Assembly (NCBI GenBank): GCA_002345505.1
Contig: DDWJ01000019.1
Location: 1 to 32,345, forward strand
Direction: 5' to 3'
DNA: 32,345 nucleotides
DNA from: Caryophanales bacterium UBA2289
GTDB taxonomy: Bacteria > Bacillota_I > Bacilli_A > Izemoplasmatales > Hujiaoplasmataceae
This document shows positions 1 to 8,468 of this stretch, one piece after another. Within the stretch, counting starts at the first letter, position 1, and each line of letters begins with the position of its first letter. The position numbers and the translations under genes are program-made. The notes under the pieces are model-generated. The model ran no database searches. It had not been told where the DNA came from and saw nothing but the letters and a program-made list of their open reading frames with translations.

Positions 1-31
1 GATTTCTAATTCTTTACAGGCCCTTCTTTTT

Positions 32-1048
32 TTATATTAATCCCAACGTTCTAAATATAACCACTACTGCGAATATCGTTATGATTGAAGCGATTGTTGT
101 CCAAACAACAAGTTGCACAGCGAGGTTTTCATCTGATTTCATCTCTTTTGCCATAACAGCATTTGTAATTGCAGTAGGTGAGGCAAACAAAGAAATCAAG
201 GCTGGATAAACATTATTATCAAAAGCAAAAAGAGTGGTTTTTCTTGATAAAAAAATTGCTAGTCCAAGTGTAACTAAAGGGACCAAGAAACTTCTTAAAA
301 GGGTTCCAAGCACAATTTCTTTCTTTAATCCATTAATTACTTCAAACTTAAAGGTAGCACCAAGAACAATTAAAGCTAGAGGTGAAGTTATTTGTCCTAG
401 CCATTTGATCGGTGTATATAAGAATTTTAGATCTCTACTGAAAGAAAAAACAAGTTCATTTGTAACTGAATCAATTGGAATAAAAGTTCTTATCCAAAGC
501 GCTAATAACCCAACTCCTACACCAATTATTAATGGGTTCTTAATCACCTTCAAAAACGCCAGTTTAAAAGGATTTCCTAAAGATTTATCGTGCACCGCTA
601 AAGCAAGTACAATTACTGATAATCCGCTCATCATCGGTATCGCAACTAATGAAATTAATGCGACATTCGCAACTGCCATACTGCCGCCAATTGATTCAGC
701 TAAAGGAATCCCAATAATCGCAAAATTAGCCCTTAAAGTTGTCTGAATTAATACTCCTTTTTGAGTTGGCTTTTTGATAAATATTTTTGCAAATAAAATC
801 CCGATTAAAAGTAATATTAGTATTCCAATAACCGCATATAACATTACTGACCAGTTGATATCTTCTAAGCCGCTAACAGAGTAAATGTTATAGAATAAAA
901 GCGCTGGTAAAGCTACTCTAAAAACTAATTTATTACCAACGTCTAAAAAACTTTCGCTTATAAAGCCAGTTTTTTTTAAGATGTATCCTAAAATAATAAG
1001 TAAAATTATCGGTAGAACTGCATTAATCGCAAAAATGAAAGTATCCAT
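32..1048 (-). CDS. AEC-family (auxin efflux carrier-type) permease
   Basis: A 338-residue, very hydrophobic protein with about ten membrane helices in two groups of five. The central linker (about residues 150-165) is more polar, as in the AEC/PIN-like family of inner-membrane secondary transporters. The opening segment (VLPIILLIILGYILKKTGFI) and the C-terminal stretch rich in small residues near SPTAITNAVMA match the family pattern. Members export or import organic acids such as malate, but the substrate cannot be read from sequence. It starts at ATG 7 bases after a GAGGA ribosome binding site and ends in TAA. It lies 23 bases downstream of the XRE regulator gene with no terminator between, so the two are probably co-transcribed. 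The gene is complete. Family assignment is good; substrate unknown. Confidence 0.85.
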   Translation of the reverse strand: MDTFIFAINAVLPIILLIILGYILKKTGFISESFLDVGNKLVFRVALPALLFYNIYSVSGLEDINWSVMLYAVIGILILLLIGILFAKIFIKKPTQKGVLIQTTLRANFAIIGIPLAESIGGSMAVANVALISLVAIPMMSGLSVIVLALAVHDKSLGNPFKLAFLKVIKNPLIIGVGVGLLALWIRTFIPIDSVTNELVFSFSRDLKFLYTPIKWLGQITSPLALIVLGATFKFEVINGLKKEIVLGTLLRSFLVPLVTLGLAIFLSRKTTLFAFDNNVYPALISLFASPTAITNAVMAKEMKSDENLAVQLVVWTTIASIITIFAVVVIFRTLGLI

Positions 1049-1071
1049 ATAATCCTCGTATTTTATAATAA

Positions 1072-1575
1072 TTAATTCTTGGTAAAATATTTAATAACTT
1101 TATTCGGTAAAAAAAGAACAACTAAAGAAATAAAAAGCGTTATAAGACTTATAATCAAGCCTATCCTCACCTCAATATATGCCATCCAGTATGCGGCAAT
1201 ACCTTCATAGTTTGTATTTGTAGTTAGGTCAAAGTACATTCTTGGTTCCAATATACTAACAATTATGAATGTAATAATAGTTAAACAGGAAAGCGTAAGA
1301 AATATAATCGCGATAACATGATACAACTCAAGCTTTTTCTCGGGTTTTATTTCCCTTTCATAATAAGTGAAATTTCGCTTGTTAGTCTGTTCTAACAAAA
1401 AGTCAGTTGAGATATCAAAGAACTCAGAAAGCTTGATTAAATCAGATATCTCTGGGTTTAAATCGCCATTTTCCCATTTAGTAATAACTTCAGGCGCTAT
1501 ATTAAGTTTTTTAGACAATTCTTCAATTGAAAGTTTCTTTTCTTTACGTAATGAAGTTATCTTTTTACTAATCAT
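1072..1575 (-). CDS. XRE-family regulator with two C-terminal membrane helices
   Basis: A 167-residue protein. Residues 1-62 form a Cro/C1-type helix-turn-helix (LRKEKKLSIEELSKKLNI, then VITKWENGD, typical of the recognition helix and following turn). After a charged linker there are two hydrophobic helices, at about residues 83-108 and 132-157. The regulator is therefore probably held in the membrane with its DNA-binding domain in the cytoplasm. It begins with ATG after an AAAGGTGA ribosome binding site. It is the first gene of a likely two-gene operon with the AEC permease, and may control that operon in response to a membrane signal (inference). It could also be a general membrane-tethered regulator with distant targets. 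Confidence 0.85.
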   Translation of the reverse strand: MISKKITSLRKEKKLSIEELSKKLNIAPEVITKWENGDLNPEISDLIKLSEFFDISTDFLLEQTNKRNFTYYEREIKPEKKLELYHVIAIIFLTLSCLTIITFIIVSILEPRMYFDLTTNTNYEGIAAYWMAYIEVRIGLIISLITLFISLVVLFLPNKVIKYFTKN

Positions 1576-1604
1576 AAATTCACCTTTTCAAAACTCACAA
1601 AAAT

Positions 1605-1610
1605 ATTATA
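1605..1610 (-). promoter_or_regulatory. -10 element upstream of the XRE/AEC operon
   Basis: A perfect TATAAT on the minus strand lies about 30 bases before the XRE start codon. No convincing -35 hexamer sits at 16-18 bases, so promoter strength is uncertain. It is placed just past the nrdJ terminator. Confidence 0.45.
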
Positions 1611-1619
1611 ACATGAAAG

Positions 1620-1654
1620 CAAAAAATAAAACCAGCAGTTTAATCCGCTGGTTT
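1620..1654 (-). terminator. Intrinsic terminator of nrdJ
   Basis: Minus-strand hairpin with 8-bp arms (AAACCAGC/GCTGGTTT), a 10-base loop and then TTTATTTTTT. It begins about 10 bases after the nrdJ stop codon. Confidence 0.85.
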
Positions 1655-1664
1655 AATTTAGTTT

Positions 1665-3860
1665 TTAGATTGAACATTTTTCATAGTCGCAAAGGTCGTT
1701 ACTGCACTGAATACAACCTTGTTTCTTAATCAGTACAGAGTGACACATTGGACATAATTCTTTTTCCATTTTTTCCGGTTTATACTCTTGATTTTCAATA
1801 ACTACATGAGTAATATATTCTTTTTTCTTGTTTAGAACTTTATTAGTCCAAATTTCTTCCACATGCATTTTAGGAGGTACTCCTGGATTTAAATCTTTTG
1901 TTTCCGCATTCAAACCTGATAAAATACCAATCTTTGCGCATCGATCTCTAAAGACTGTCGCTCCCTTAAGATTCTTCTTCCAAGCAGTTATATAAATATT
2001 CATTACATCTTCTACTGTAGCGCTATTTGGAAGATTAAAAGTTGAACTAATTGCTGTATCAACATATTTTTGAATCACTGATTGAACATTTGCACGATCT
2101 TCAAAATTGATGTTTTGAGAAGTAATCTTTGTCCATTCAGGTAAATCATCTGGCAATATATCCAATGTCTTAGCCATTGCTAGAGGGGTTTTTTCCCAAA
2201 CAGTAATTTTCTTTTCTTCCTCAAATAAGGAGATAATTCTTCTTGTGTAAGATATTTGGAAGAATGGTTCAACGCCTCCACTTACACCAAGAATATTCGA
2301 TATTGATCCAGTCGGAGCAATACTTAATAAACGTGAGTTTCTCATTCCGTACTTTTTCACCAACTCATCAACTTCTGGAGAAATTACAGTTTTATAGAAT
2401 CTTGATGATGAGATTTTTTCATAATCAAATGCTGGAAATGCACCTTTTTCTTTTGCATTTAAAGCAGTTGCCTTAGTTGCTTGATTAATCATTCTGCTCA
2501 TTAATTTATCAAGAAAATCTAAAAACTCTTTTGACCCATAAGGTAATTTCAGGCTTAATGCTAAATCGGCTAATCCCATGACTCCAAGCCCTACTTCACG
2601 ATACTTCTTAACATGGTCTCTTTGTTCTTTTAAAGCATGACGATTTCCAAGTAGAGTTAATAAATCATCTAAAGAATAGATCATTTCTTCAACTACGTGA
2701 TCAAATCTTTCCCAATCATAATAGGCATCATCCAAAAACGCATTTTTTACAAAAGCATTAAGATTTACACTACCTAAGTTACATGAACCATGAGCCATTA
2801 AAGGTTGTTCACCGCATGGATTAGTGGCGGTAAATTTAACTTCATCATATTCGCTAAGGAAATGATAATCATTCATCTTGTCAATGAACATAATTCCAGG
2901 ATCACCCATAGTATGAGCTGAATAAGCGATTAATTCAAGCAGTTGTCTTGCTTTCAATTTCTTTTCAATAAATTCGTATGGAGTTTCAAACTTCATAACC
3001 CAATCTTTATCAGCTTCAACAGCGTTCATAAAATCATCTGTTAAAGCGATTGAGATATTCGCTCCATTAATTTTGTTCAAGTCAAGTTTCGTTGTAACAA
3101 AATCGATAATATCAGGATGATCGATATTTAACACCAACATTAAAGCTCCACGGCGATTATCTTGTTGAGTGTTTAAAGTGGTATGAGAGTATTTTTCCGC
3201 AAACACAATCACACCAGGTGTTGTATTCGAACTATTATTAACCTTAGCTCCCTTTGGTCTAATCTTAGAAAGATTCATACCCTGACCGCCGCCATAACTA
3301 TAAGTTCTAGCTATTTGATAATCAACTTTATAAATACTTTCAAGATTATCTTCAGGATCTTCTGTTACATAACAATTACTTCCGGTGATATTTCCTTCTC
3401 TACCGATAGCATAAAGATTTCTTCCACCAAAAATGGCTTCTTTGTGACGAAGTATCTTTTCTAGTGCGGGTCTTTTTATAGCTACTCTTTTTATAAAGTC
3501 TTTTTTACTTTCGTTATTTAATAAATACTTTTGTAAAATCATGTCTTGGCGTTCATCATTGTCACTCCAAGGATTTTCGCGGTCAAGTCTTTGTTTCTCA
3601 CGATATTTGATGTAAGCCTTAGCCGTTTCATATTTTTTTGTATCCATCAAATATAACTCAACACAGTCTTGGATGTTTTCAATTGAAATTTCAGTTCCGT
3701 TTTGTAAAAGGTCTTTAGTTATAAACTTAGCTTGCTCTAAGCATTCCTCATATGTAATTTCCTCACCTACACTTAGATATGCTTTATGCATTGCGTTTGC
3801 GATTTTTGATATGTCAAATTTCTCTTTTACACCGTTGCGTTTAACAACATACTTCGTCAT
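1665..3860 (-). CDS. nrdJ: Adenosylcobalamin-dependent (class II) ribonucleotide reductase
   Basis: Makes deoxyribonucleotides from ribonucleotides for DNA synthesis, using coenzyme B12 to form the active thiyl radical. The 731-residue protein has an N-terminal ATP-cone (about residues 1-90, starting KYVVKRNGVKEKF). It continues with the catalytic barrel containing GSNC near residue 160, NPCGE near 349 (the N-C-E triad with the radical cysteine) and GSCNLGSVNL just after (partner cysteine). The C-terminus carries CPMC, CIQC and further cysteines, which suit a zinc ribbon and the reducing swivel arm. No NrdB-type radical subunit or NrdG activase is adjacent, which fits class II. ATG follows an AAAAGGAG site, and the gene is monocistronic with its own promoter and terminator. 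The cell must obtain cobalamin. Very confident in class. Confidence 0.95.
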   Translation of the reverse strand: MTKYVVKRNGVKEKFDISKIANAMHKAYLSVGEEITYEECLEQAKFITKDLLQNGTEISIENIQDCVELYLMDTKKYETAKAYIKYREKQRLDRENPWSDNDERQDMILQKYLLNNESKKDFIKRVAIKRPALEKILRHKEAIFGGRNLYAIGREGNITGSNCYVTEDPEDNLESIYKVDYQIARTYSYGGGQGMNLSKIRPKGAKVNNSSNTTPGVIVFAEKYSHTTLNTQQDNRRGALMLVLNIDHPDIIDFVTTKLDLNKINGANISIALTDDFMNAVEADKDWVMKFETPYEFIEKKLKARQLLELIAYSAHTMGDPGIMFIDKMNDYHFLSEYDEVKFTATNPCGEQPLMAHGSCNLGSVNLNAFVKNAFLDDAYYDWERFDHVVEEMIYSLDDLLTLLGNRHALKEQRDHVKKYREVGLGVMGLADLALSLKLPYGSKEFLDFLDKLMSRMINQATKATALNAKEKGAFPAFDYEKISSSRFYKTVISPEVDELVKKYGMRNSRLLSIAPTGSISNILGVSGGVEPFFQISYTRRIISLFEEEKKITVWEKTPLAMAKTLDILPDDLPEWTKITSQNINFEDRANVQSVIQKYVDTAISSTFNLPNSATVEDVMNIYITAWKKNLKGATVFRDRCAKIGILSGLNAETKDLNPGVPPKMHVEEIWTNKVLNKKKEYITHVVIENQEYKPEKMEKELCPMCHSVLIKKQGCIQCSNDLCDYEKCSI

Positions 3861-3883
3861 AATTAATCTCCTTTTATTTTCTT

Positions 3884-3946
3884 CGATTTTAGAAAAAATC
3901 GGCTAACTAGTAAATAAAATAACTCACCGGAATTATCTTCCGATGA
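3884..3946 (-). promoter_or_regulatory. Two hairpins in the nrdJ 5' leader
   Basis: The minus-strand leader between promoter and nrdJ can fold into a 9-bp hairpin at 3924-3946 (UCAUCGGAA/UUCCGGUGA with a 5-base loop). A second, 7-bp hairpin lies at 3884-3901 (CGAUUUU/AAAAUCG, loop UUCU), next to the AGGAG site. Neither carries the conserved bases of a cobalamin riboswitch. A regulatory role is an inference. Confidence 0.35.
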
Positions 3947-3965
3947 ATTAATCATTCTTATAAAC

Positions 3966-4000
3966 ATTATATAGTAACTGGACAAGAAAATACAAGTCAA
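3966..4000 (-). promoter_or_regulatory. Promoter of nrdJ
   Basis: Minus-strand TATAAT at 3966-3971, with TTGTAT at 3990-3995 (18-base spacer). A TTGACT at 3995-4000 is an alternative -35, paired with TACTAT 18 bases on. Confidence 0.6.
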
Positions 4001-4031
4001 AAACTCAAAATTATTGTAAATTTTTATAAAT

Positions 4032-4060
4032 AAAAAGTGAAGACTAAATCTTCACTTTTT
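4032..4060 (-). terminator. Terminator overlapping the gltX stop codon
   Basis: A 12-bp hairpin (AAAAAGTGAAGA/TCTTCACTTTTT, 5-base loop). The TGA stop of gltX at 4052-4054 lies inside the first arm on the minus strand. The tail after the stem is only moderately U-rich apart from the Us in the arm itself. Confidence 0.75.
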
Positions 4061-5725
4061 CTTTAACTGTTTTGTTTTGAGCAAGGTTATTGTATGATTA
4101 ATTCTTTCAATTACTTTTTCTTTACCCAGAATTCTTAAAACATCGTAAAAGTTTGGTGTACTAGTTTTAGCGCATGTTGCTAGTCTTAAAATTTCTGCAT
4201 ACTCTCCGATATGTCCAACAAACTTGTCTGGTTCTTTTGAATATTGTTTAGCTCTTTGTGCAAATCCTTTATTAAGCGCTAATTCTTTCATGCCATTAAA
4301 CCAGTTTTCTTGATCAAGGTTCAAATCAAAATTATCTCTATACTCTTTCAAAAGTTCGATGATAAAATCCTTTTTGAATCTTTCATTAAATATTACTTGA
4401 TTGCTTAAATCATAATAATATTTATCATACATAAAATTGATAATTGGTAGGATATCGCTAAATTTCTCATAATCTTTTCTTGGTTTTTCTTGTTCACGCT
4501 CGATATTGATAATGGATTTAAAGTATTCTAAGTCTTCTTCAATAATGTTTTTTAGTTCTAAATCATATTCACTAGCATACATCAAAGCTTTATTTGTAAA
4601 GTCGTCCTTGGTCATGTTACCCAAAACTTCTTTAGAAATAGATTTAACTTTTTCCAAATCAAATAATGCGCCATCCAAACTCATTTTTGAAAAATCAAGA
4701 TTGAAATCAAAGATATCACTCTTAGGATTAGCTAATCGCCATTCTTCAAAATTAGAATTAGCTAATGTCATAAGGTATTCAAGAAAACCTTCAATTGGGT
4801 ACCCTTTTTCCAAGAAATAATCAACGCTGGCTTCTGCGTCTTTACGTTTGGATAACTTTCTTCTCTTGTCTTCGTCCAATTTCATGATTACTGGAAAATG
4901 ACAAAATACTGGCTTTTGCCAATTCAATTGTTCAAATATTTCAAGGTGAATTGGTGCCGAAGGAACCCATTCTTCACCTCTGGTAACATGTGTCGTTCTC
5001 ATAAAATGGTCATCGACAACATGAGCGAAATGGTAAGTTGGCAGTCCATCGCTTTTCATTATAACGATGTCTTGAATATTTTTTGGAAACTCGATATTAC
5101 CTCTAATTGCATCTTCTAAAACAACTTTCTCATCAAGTTTACCTAATGACTTAAATCTAATAACATAATCCTCTTTATTTTTTAATTTTACGATAACTTC
5201 TTCATCTGTTAGGTATCTACATTTTGCATATTCATGATAATATCCCGGTAATACTTTTTTTGCCTCTTGCTCTTTTCTAATTTCATTCAATTCATCGTGT
5301 GTGCAAAAGCACGGATAAGCCAATCCTTTAATTAACATTTCTTTAATCACTGTATGGTAGATTAGTCTTCTTTGAGATTGGATATAAGGGCCATAGTTTC
5401 CTTCATGTAAAAAGCTTTCATCTGGGGTTATTCCAAAGATTAGCAATTGTTCAATTAGTCTATCTCCAGAACCTTTGATTTCTCTTTTTTGATCAGTATC
5501 TTCAAGGCGCAGGAAGAAAACACCGTTTGTTTGTTTTGCGAAGCGCCAACTAACAAGTGAGGTAAATAAAGATCCCGTGTGTAAAAAACCTGTAGGTGAT
5601 GGTGCGAATCTTGTTACTATAGCATCATCACTTAAAGGTCTTTTAGGATATTTTATTTCTAATTCTTGAACTGTACCTGTGATATGCGGAAATATCAACT
5701 CAGCTATTTCATTTCTTTTGTTCAT
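4052..5725 (-). CDS. gltX: Glutamate--tRNA ligase
   Basis: Charges tRNA-Glu (and in many Gram-positives tRNA-Gln) with glutamate in the cytoplasm. The 557-residue class I synthetase shows the nucleotide-binding motif FAPSPTGFLHTGS at about residues 40-52 (HTGS replaces HIGH). The second motif, KLSKRKDA, is near residue 292 (KMSKS equivalent). A CFC...YAKC cluster in the connecting region fits a structural zinc site. An N-terminal extension of about 35 residues (starting NEIAELIFPHI) makes it longer than the common 480-500 residues. That longer form is known from clostridia and relatives. ATG follows AAGGAG. The last codons and the TGA stop are inside the terminator hairpin. No glutaminyl-tRNA synthetase or GatCAB genes are in the window. 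Confidence 0.95.
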   Translation of the reverse strand: MNKRNEIAELIFPHITGTVQELEIKYPKRPLSDDAIVTRFAPSPTGFLHTGSLFTSLVSWRFAKQTNGVFFLRLEDTDQKREIKGSGDRLIEQLLIFGITPDESFLHEGNYGPYIQSQRRLIYHTVIKEMLIKGLAYPCFCTHDELNEIRKEQEAKKVLPGYYHEYAKCRYLTDEEVIVKLKNKEDYVIRFKSLGKLDEKVVLEDAIRGNIEFPKNIQDIVIMKSDGLPTYHFAHVVDDHFMRTTHVTRGEEWVPSAPIHLEIFEQLNWQKPVFCHFPVIMKLDEDKRRKLSKRKDAEASVDYFLEKGYPIEGFLEYLMTLANSNFEEWRLANPKSDIFDFNLDFSKMSLDGALFDLEKVKSISKEVLGNMTKDDFTNKALMYASEYDLELKNIIEEDLEYFKSIINIEREQEKPRKDYEKFSDILPIINFMYDKYYYDLSNQVIFNERFKKDFIIELLKEYRDNFDLNLDQENWFNGMKELALNKGFAQRAKQYSKEPDKFVGHIGEYAEILRLATCAKTSTPNFYDVLRILGKEKVIERINHTITLLKTKQLKKK

Positions 5726-5786
5726 ATTATTCTCCTTAGTTAAGGGTTATTTTATTTTCATATCATTAATTAATATAACGATTAAT

Positions 5787-5795
5787 ATTATACCA
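5787..5795 (-). promoter_or_regulatory. Extended -10 promoter of gltX
   Basis: Minus strand reads TGG then TATAAT (5787-5792), an extended -10 element, with no strong -35. It is divergent from the cysteine desulfidase promoter. No T-box features (specifier hairpin, TGGNACC) are visible. Confidence 0.5.
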
Positions 5796-5843
5796 TATAT
5801 CGGAAAATATTAAAGGTAAACATTACATGTATCTTGACTTTAA

Positions 5844-5872
5844 TTGACTTATGAAAGCGCTTGTGTTAAGAT
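5844..5872 (+). promoter_or_regulatory. Promoter of the cysteine desulfidase gene with cre-like operator
   Basis: TTGACT at 5844-5849, a 17-base spacer and TAAGAT at 5867-5872. The spacer contains TGAAAGCGCTTGTG (5852-5865), which matches the CcpA catabolite-response element apart from the last two bases and has a perfect AAGCGCTT core. Its position between -35 and -10 would let a bound repressor block RNA polymerase. A second TTGACT lies 10 bases upstream. Confidence 0.7.
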
Positions 5873-5906
5873 ATTTTAGAAGTCAAAACGTATTTTAGGG
5901 TGGATT

Positions 5907-7181
5907 ATGGATAAGTGTCGTTTCGAAGAAGAATATATTGAAATTTTAGCTGAAGAATTGGTTCCGGCAAAGGGTTGTACAGAACCAATTTCAATTGCTT
6001 TTGCTGGTGCTAAGGCTAAAGAAATACTGGGTGCAATACCAGATAAAGTAGTTCTTGAGGTTAGCGGCAATTTGATTAAAAATATTCGCTGTGTCACTGT
6101 GCCTAACACAAACAATTTAGTCGGCATAGAAGCGAGTGTTCTATCAGGTATAGTCGGAGGAGAATCAGCACTTGAACTAGAAGTAATTTCAAACTTAAAA
6201 CCTAAACATTTGAAAATAGTTAATGAGTTATTACTCAAAGACATGGTTGAAGTAAAATTGCTAGAAACAAGTATTAACCTTCATTTCATTCTTACTGCTT
6301 TTAATAAAAATGACTATGTTAAAATCGAAATAAAAAACCTTCACACTAATATCGTAAAAATTGAAAAAAATGGTGTAACAATTCTTAAAAAGGACAGTTC
6401 TAACAAAGAATATTTTGGTGTTGAAACTGATCGTTCAAATCTAACGGTTGAAAATATTTTACATTTTACCGAAACTGTAGATATCGAAAAAATTAAACCC
6501 TTGTTAGATAGACAAATTAAATATAATATGGCTATTGCAAACAAAGGATTGGACCATAAATTCGGTGTAACAATTGGTAAAACAATTCTCAAATATGACC
6601 AATCAATTTTCGCGCAGATTAAAGCTTATACTGCAGCGGCTTCAGAAGCAAGAATGAGTGGGTGTTCTTTACCAGTTATTACCAATTCCGGAAGCGGAAA
6701 TCAGGGAATTACCTCTAGCATACCTGTAATTCTTTTCTGTAAACATTTGAAACTAAAAAAAGAAAAATTATACCGAGCTCTCATATTATCAAACTTATTG
6801 ACAATATATCAAAAAAGTTTCATTGGTCGATTATCCGCATTCTGCGGAGCTATCAGCGCTGCTGTTTCTTCCGGTGCGACATTTACTTATCTTAGTGGTG
6901 GTAATATAGAACAGATAAAAATGACGATTTCTAATGCTTTAGCAAATGTCTCTGGAGTTGTGTGTGACGGAGCCAAACCATCCTGTGCATCTAAAATAGC
7001 AACCGGATTAGACGCAGCGATTTTGGGACACTTTCTCGCTATGGAAAACCATCAATATAATCCGCTATCTGGAATACTTAAAAACAACGTTGATGAAACT
7101 ATTCTTGCTGTCGGAAAAATGGCAAGTTTAGGGATGAAAGATACTGATAGAGTGATACTTGATCTAATGTTAAAAAAATAA
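5907..7181 (+). CDS. cyuA: L-cysteine desulfidase / UPF0597 (serine dehydratase alpha-like) family
   Basis: A 424-residue cytoplasmic protein of the UPF0597 (YhaM/CyuA) family. Characterised members are oxygen-sensitive iron-sulfur enzymes that break L-cysteine into sulfide, ammonia and pyruvate. Three conserved cysteine regions suited to a [4Fe-4S] cluster are present: KGCTEP at residue 24, FCGA near 313 and CDGAKPSC near 353-360. The tail DAAILGHFLAM is typical of the serine dehydratase alpha fold. ATG follows AGGGTGG. It is transcribed alone, divergently from gltX, and ends in a bidirectional terminator. The cre-like site in its promoter suggests repression when a preferred sugar is present, fitting use of cysteine as a pyruvate source. 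Exact substrate (cysteine, serine or a thiol analogue) is not proven by sequence. Confidence 0.85.
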   Translation: MDKCRFEEEYIEILAEELVPAKGCTEPISIAFAGAKAKEILGAIPDKVVLEVSGNLIKNIRCVTVPNTNNLVGIEASVLSGIVGGESALELEVISNLKPKHLKIVNELLLKDMVEVKLLETSINLHFILTAFNKNDYVKIEIKNLHTNIVKIEKNGVTILKKDSSNKEYFGVETDRSNLTVENILHFTETVDIEKIKPLLDRQIKYNMAIANKGLDHKFGVTIGKTILKYDQSIFAQIKAYTAAASEARMSGCSLPVITNSGSGNQGITSSIPVILFCKHLKLKKEKLYRALILSNLLTIYQKSFIGRLSAFCGAISAAVSSGATFTYLSGGNIEQIKMTISNALANVSGVVCDGAKPSCASKIATGLDAAILGHFLAMENHQYNPLSGILKNNVDETILAVGKMASLGMKDTDRVILDLMLKK

Positions 7182-7194
7182 TGATTACTATATA

Positions 7195-7229
7195 AAAGAC
7201 AAATCCATAATTAGGATTTGTCTTTTTTT
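7195..7229. terminator. Bidirectional terminator between cyuA-like and M48 genes
   Basis: Stem AAAGACAAATCC/GGATTTGTCTTT with a 7-base loop. It is followed by a T run on the plus strand and TTTTATA on the minus strand. The last six codons and the TAA stop of the M48 gene (7211-7213) are embedded in it. Confidence 0.85.
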
Positions 7230-8458
7230 AGCGATTTTATGTTATTAATTCTTTGTCTTAGAGGTGGATGAGAATAATAAAACTTAACATAAAGCGGATG
7301 CGGAGTGAGGTTTGAAAAGTTTTCTCTACTTAATACTATTAAAGCACTTATTAATGTTTCGCCTGAATAATTTATGGCTGCATAAGCATCTGCTTGATAC
7401 TCAAATTTTCTGGAAATATAACTTAAAGGCAAATTAAGAATCAGTGTAACTATTGATAGAGAAATCATATACATTATCAAATTGAAACCATAACTAATTT
7501 CAGTAAAACCAAAAGCCAAACTAAATGTAGCATTGTCTAAAAATAACATAATACCCAAAATATAAACCGATAACATTAAAATCATTTGAACTAAATTAAA
7601 AATTATATGCTTGTGTTTATTATGACCAATTTCATGAGCTAATACCGCAACAATTTCCTCATCAGACATTTTCTCAATTAGCGTATCATATAAAACAATT
7701 CTCTTAACTTTTCCAAATCCGGAAAAATAAGCATTTAATTTAGTGGATCTTTTTGAAGCGTCAATAACGCTGATTTTGCTTATTTCATAGCCTACTTTTT
7801 CTGCGAATTCATAAATCTTTTCTTTTAATGGTGAATCATCTAACGGCTTTAATTTATTGAATAGCGGTACAAATATCTTTGTATAAGTGATATTTATGAA
7901 AAGCATTATCAATACAGCACTTGCCCAAGCAATAAAAAAGAACAGTTTTCCTGATGAGAGGTATAATTGCACTATACCAAAAATCGCTCCACCACCAAAG
8001 ATTATTGTAAGAATTACTGATTTTATCTTATCGAAAAAGAATGTTTTTTTAGTCATTTTATTAAAACCATATTTGCTTTCAATAACAAAGACTGAATAAT
8101 AAGAAAATCCTAAATCAATAATATAATTAATTACAAAGTAAAAACCAATTACTAGCAAAGCTTGTAATGGTTGATTTTGGGTAATATCTTTAGTCATATC
8201 ATAAATATTATTAAAAACACTCATGCTTAGCAACAGTAAAATAACTATGAAATTTATTGATGATGATATGAGATTTAAGGTGAAGTTTTCCATATAATAA
8301 CTTTTCCAGTCACAGTATTTCTCCATATCATAAACATCTTTGACTTCTTCCGGAATTTTTGCATTTCGATTTTTATAATTCAATATGGATAAAAACAAGT
8401 TGACTCCAAAATTAACATTAATAAATGTGAAGATTATTATTACAATAAAAGTTTCCAT
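7211..8458 (-). CDS. M48-family membrane zinc metalloprotease (Ste24/CAAX protease-like)
   Basis: A 415-residue multi-pass membrane protein. The zinc motif HEIGH is at residues 275-279 and the third ligand is in EYQAD at residue 353, the M48A (Ste24/CAAX prenyl protease) pattern. About six to seven helices surround it: an N-terminal helix, a pair near 65-80 and 100-120, 148-190, and two after the active site near 288-310 and 325-345. In bacteria such enzymes take part in membrane-protein quality control. A prenyl-protein substrate is unlikely here. It follows the P-loop gene by 10 bases and is the last gene of the antiporter transcription unit, so it may be co-expressed with those membrane proteins. 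ATG follows AGAGG. Catalytic residues are intact. Confidence 0.9.
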   Translation of the reverse strand: METFIVIIIFTFINVNFGVNLFLSILNYKNRNAKIPEEVKDVYDMEKYCDWKSYYMENFTLNLISSSINFIVILLLLSMSVFNNIYDMTKDITQNQPLQALLVIGFYFVINYIIDLGFSYYSVFVIESKYGFNKMTKKTFFFDKIKSVILTIIFGGGAIFGIVQLYLSSGKLFFFIAWASAVLIMLFINITYTKIFVPLFNKLKPLDDSPLKEKIYEFAEKVGYEISKISVIDASKRSTKLNAYFSGFGKVKRIVLYDTLIEKMSDEEIVAVLAHEIGHNKHKHIIFNLVQMILMLSVYILGIMLFLDNATFSLAFGFTEISYGFNLIMYMISLSIVTLILNLPLSYISRKFEYQADAYAAINYSGETLISALIVLSRENFSNLTPHPLYVKFYYSHPPLRQRINNIKSLKKDKS

Positions 8459-8468
8459 TTTATACCTC

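Noticed and set aside
1..31. Half of a terminator at the left edge (CTTTACAGGCCC followed by a T run)
   Set aside because: The partner arm would lie outside the window.
3861..4000. Cobalamin riboswitch before nrdJ
   Set aside because: The leader is about 95 bases, too short, and has no B12-box (GCCACTG) or multi-stem junction.
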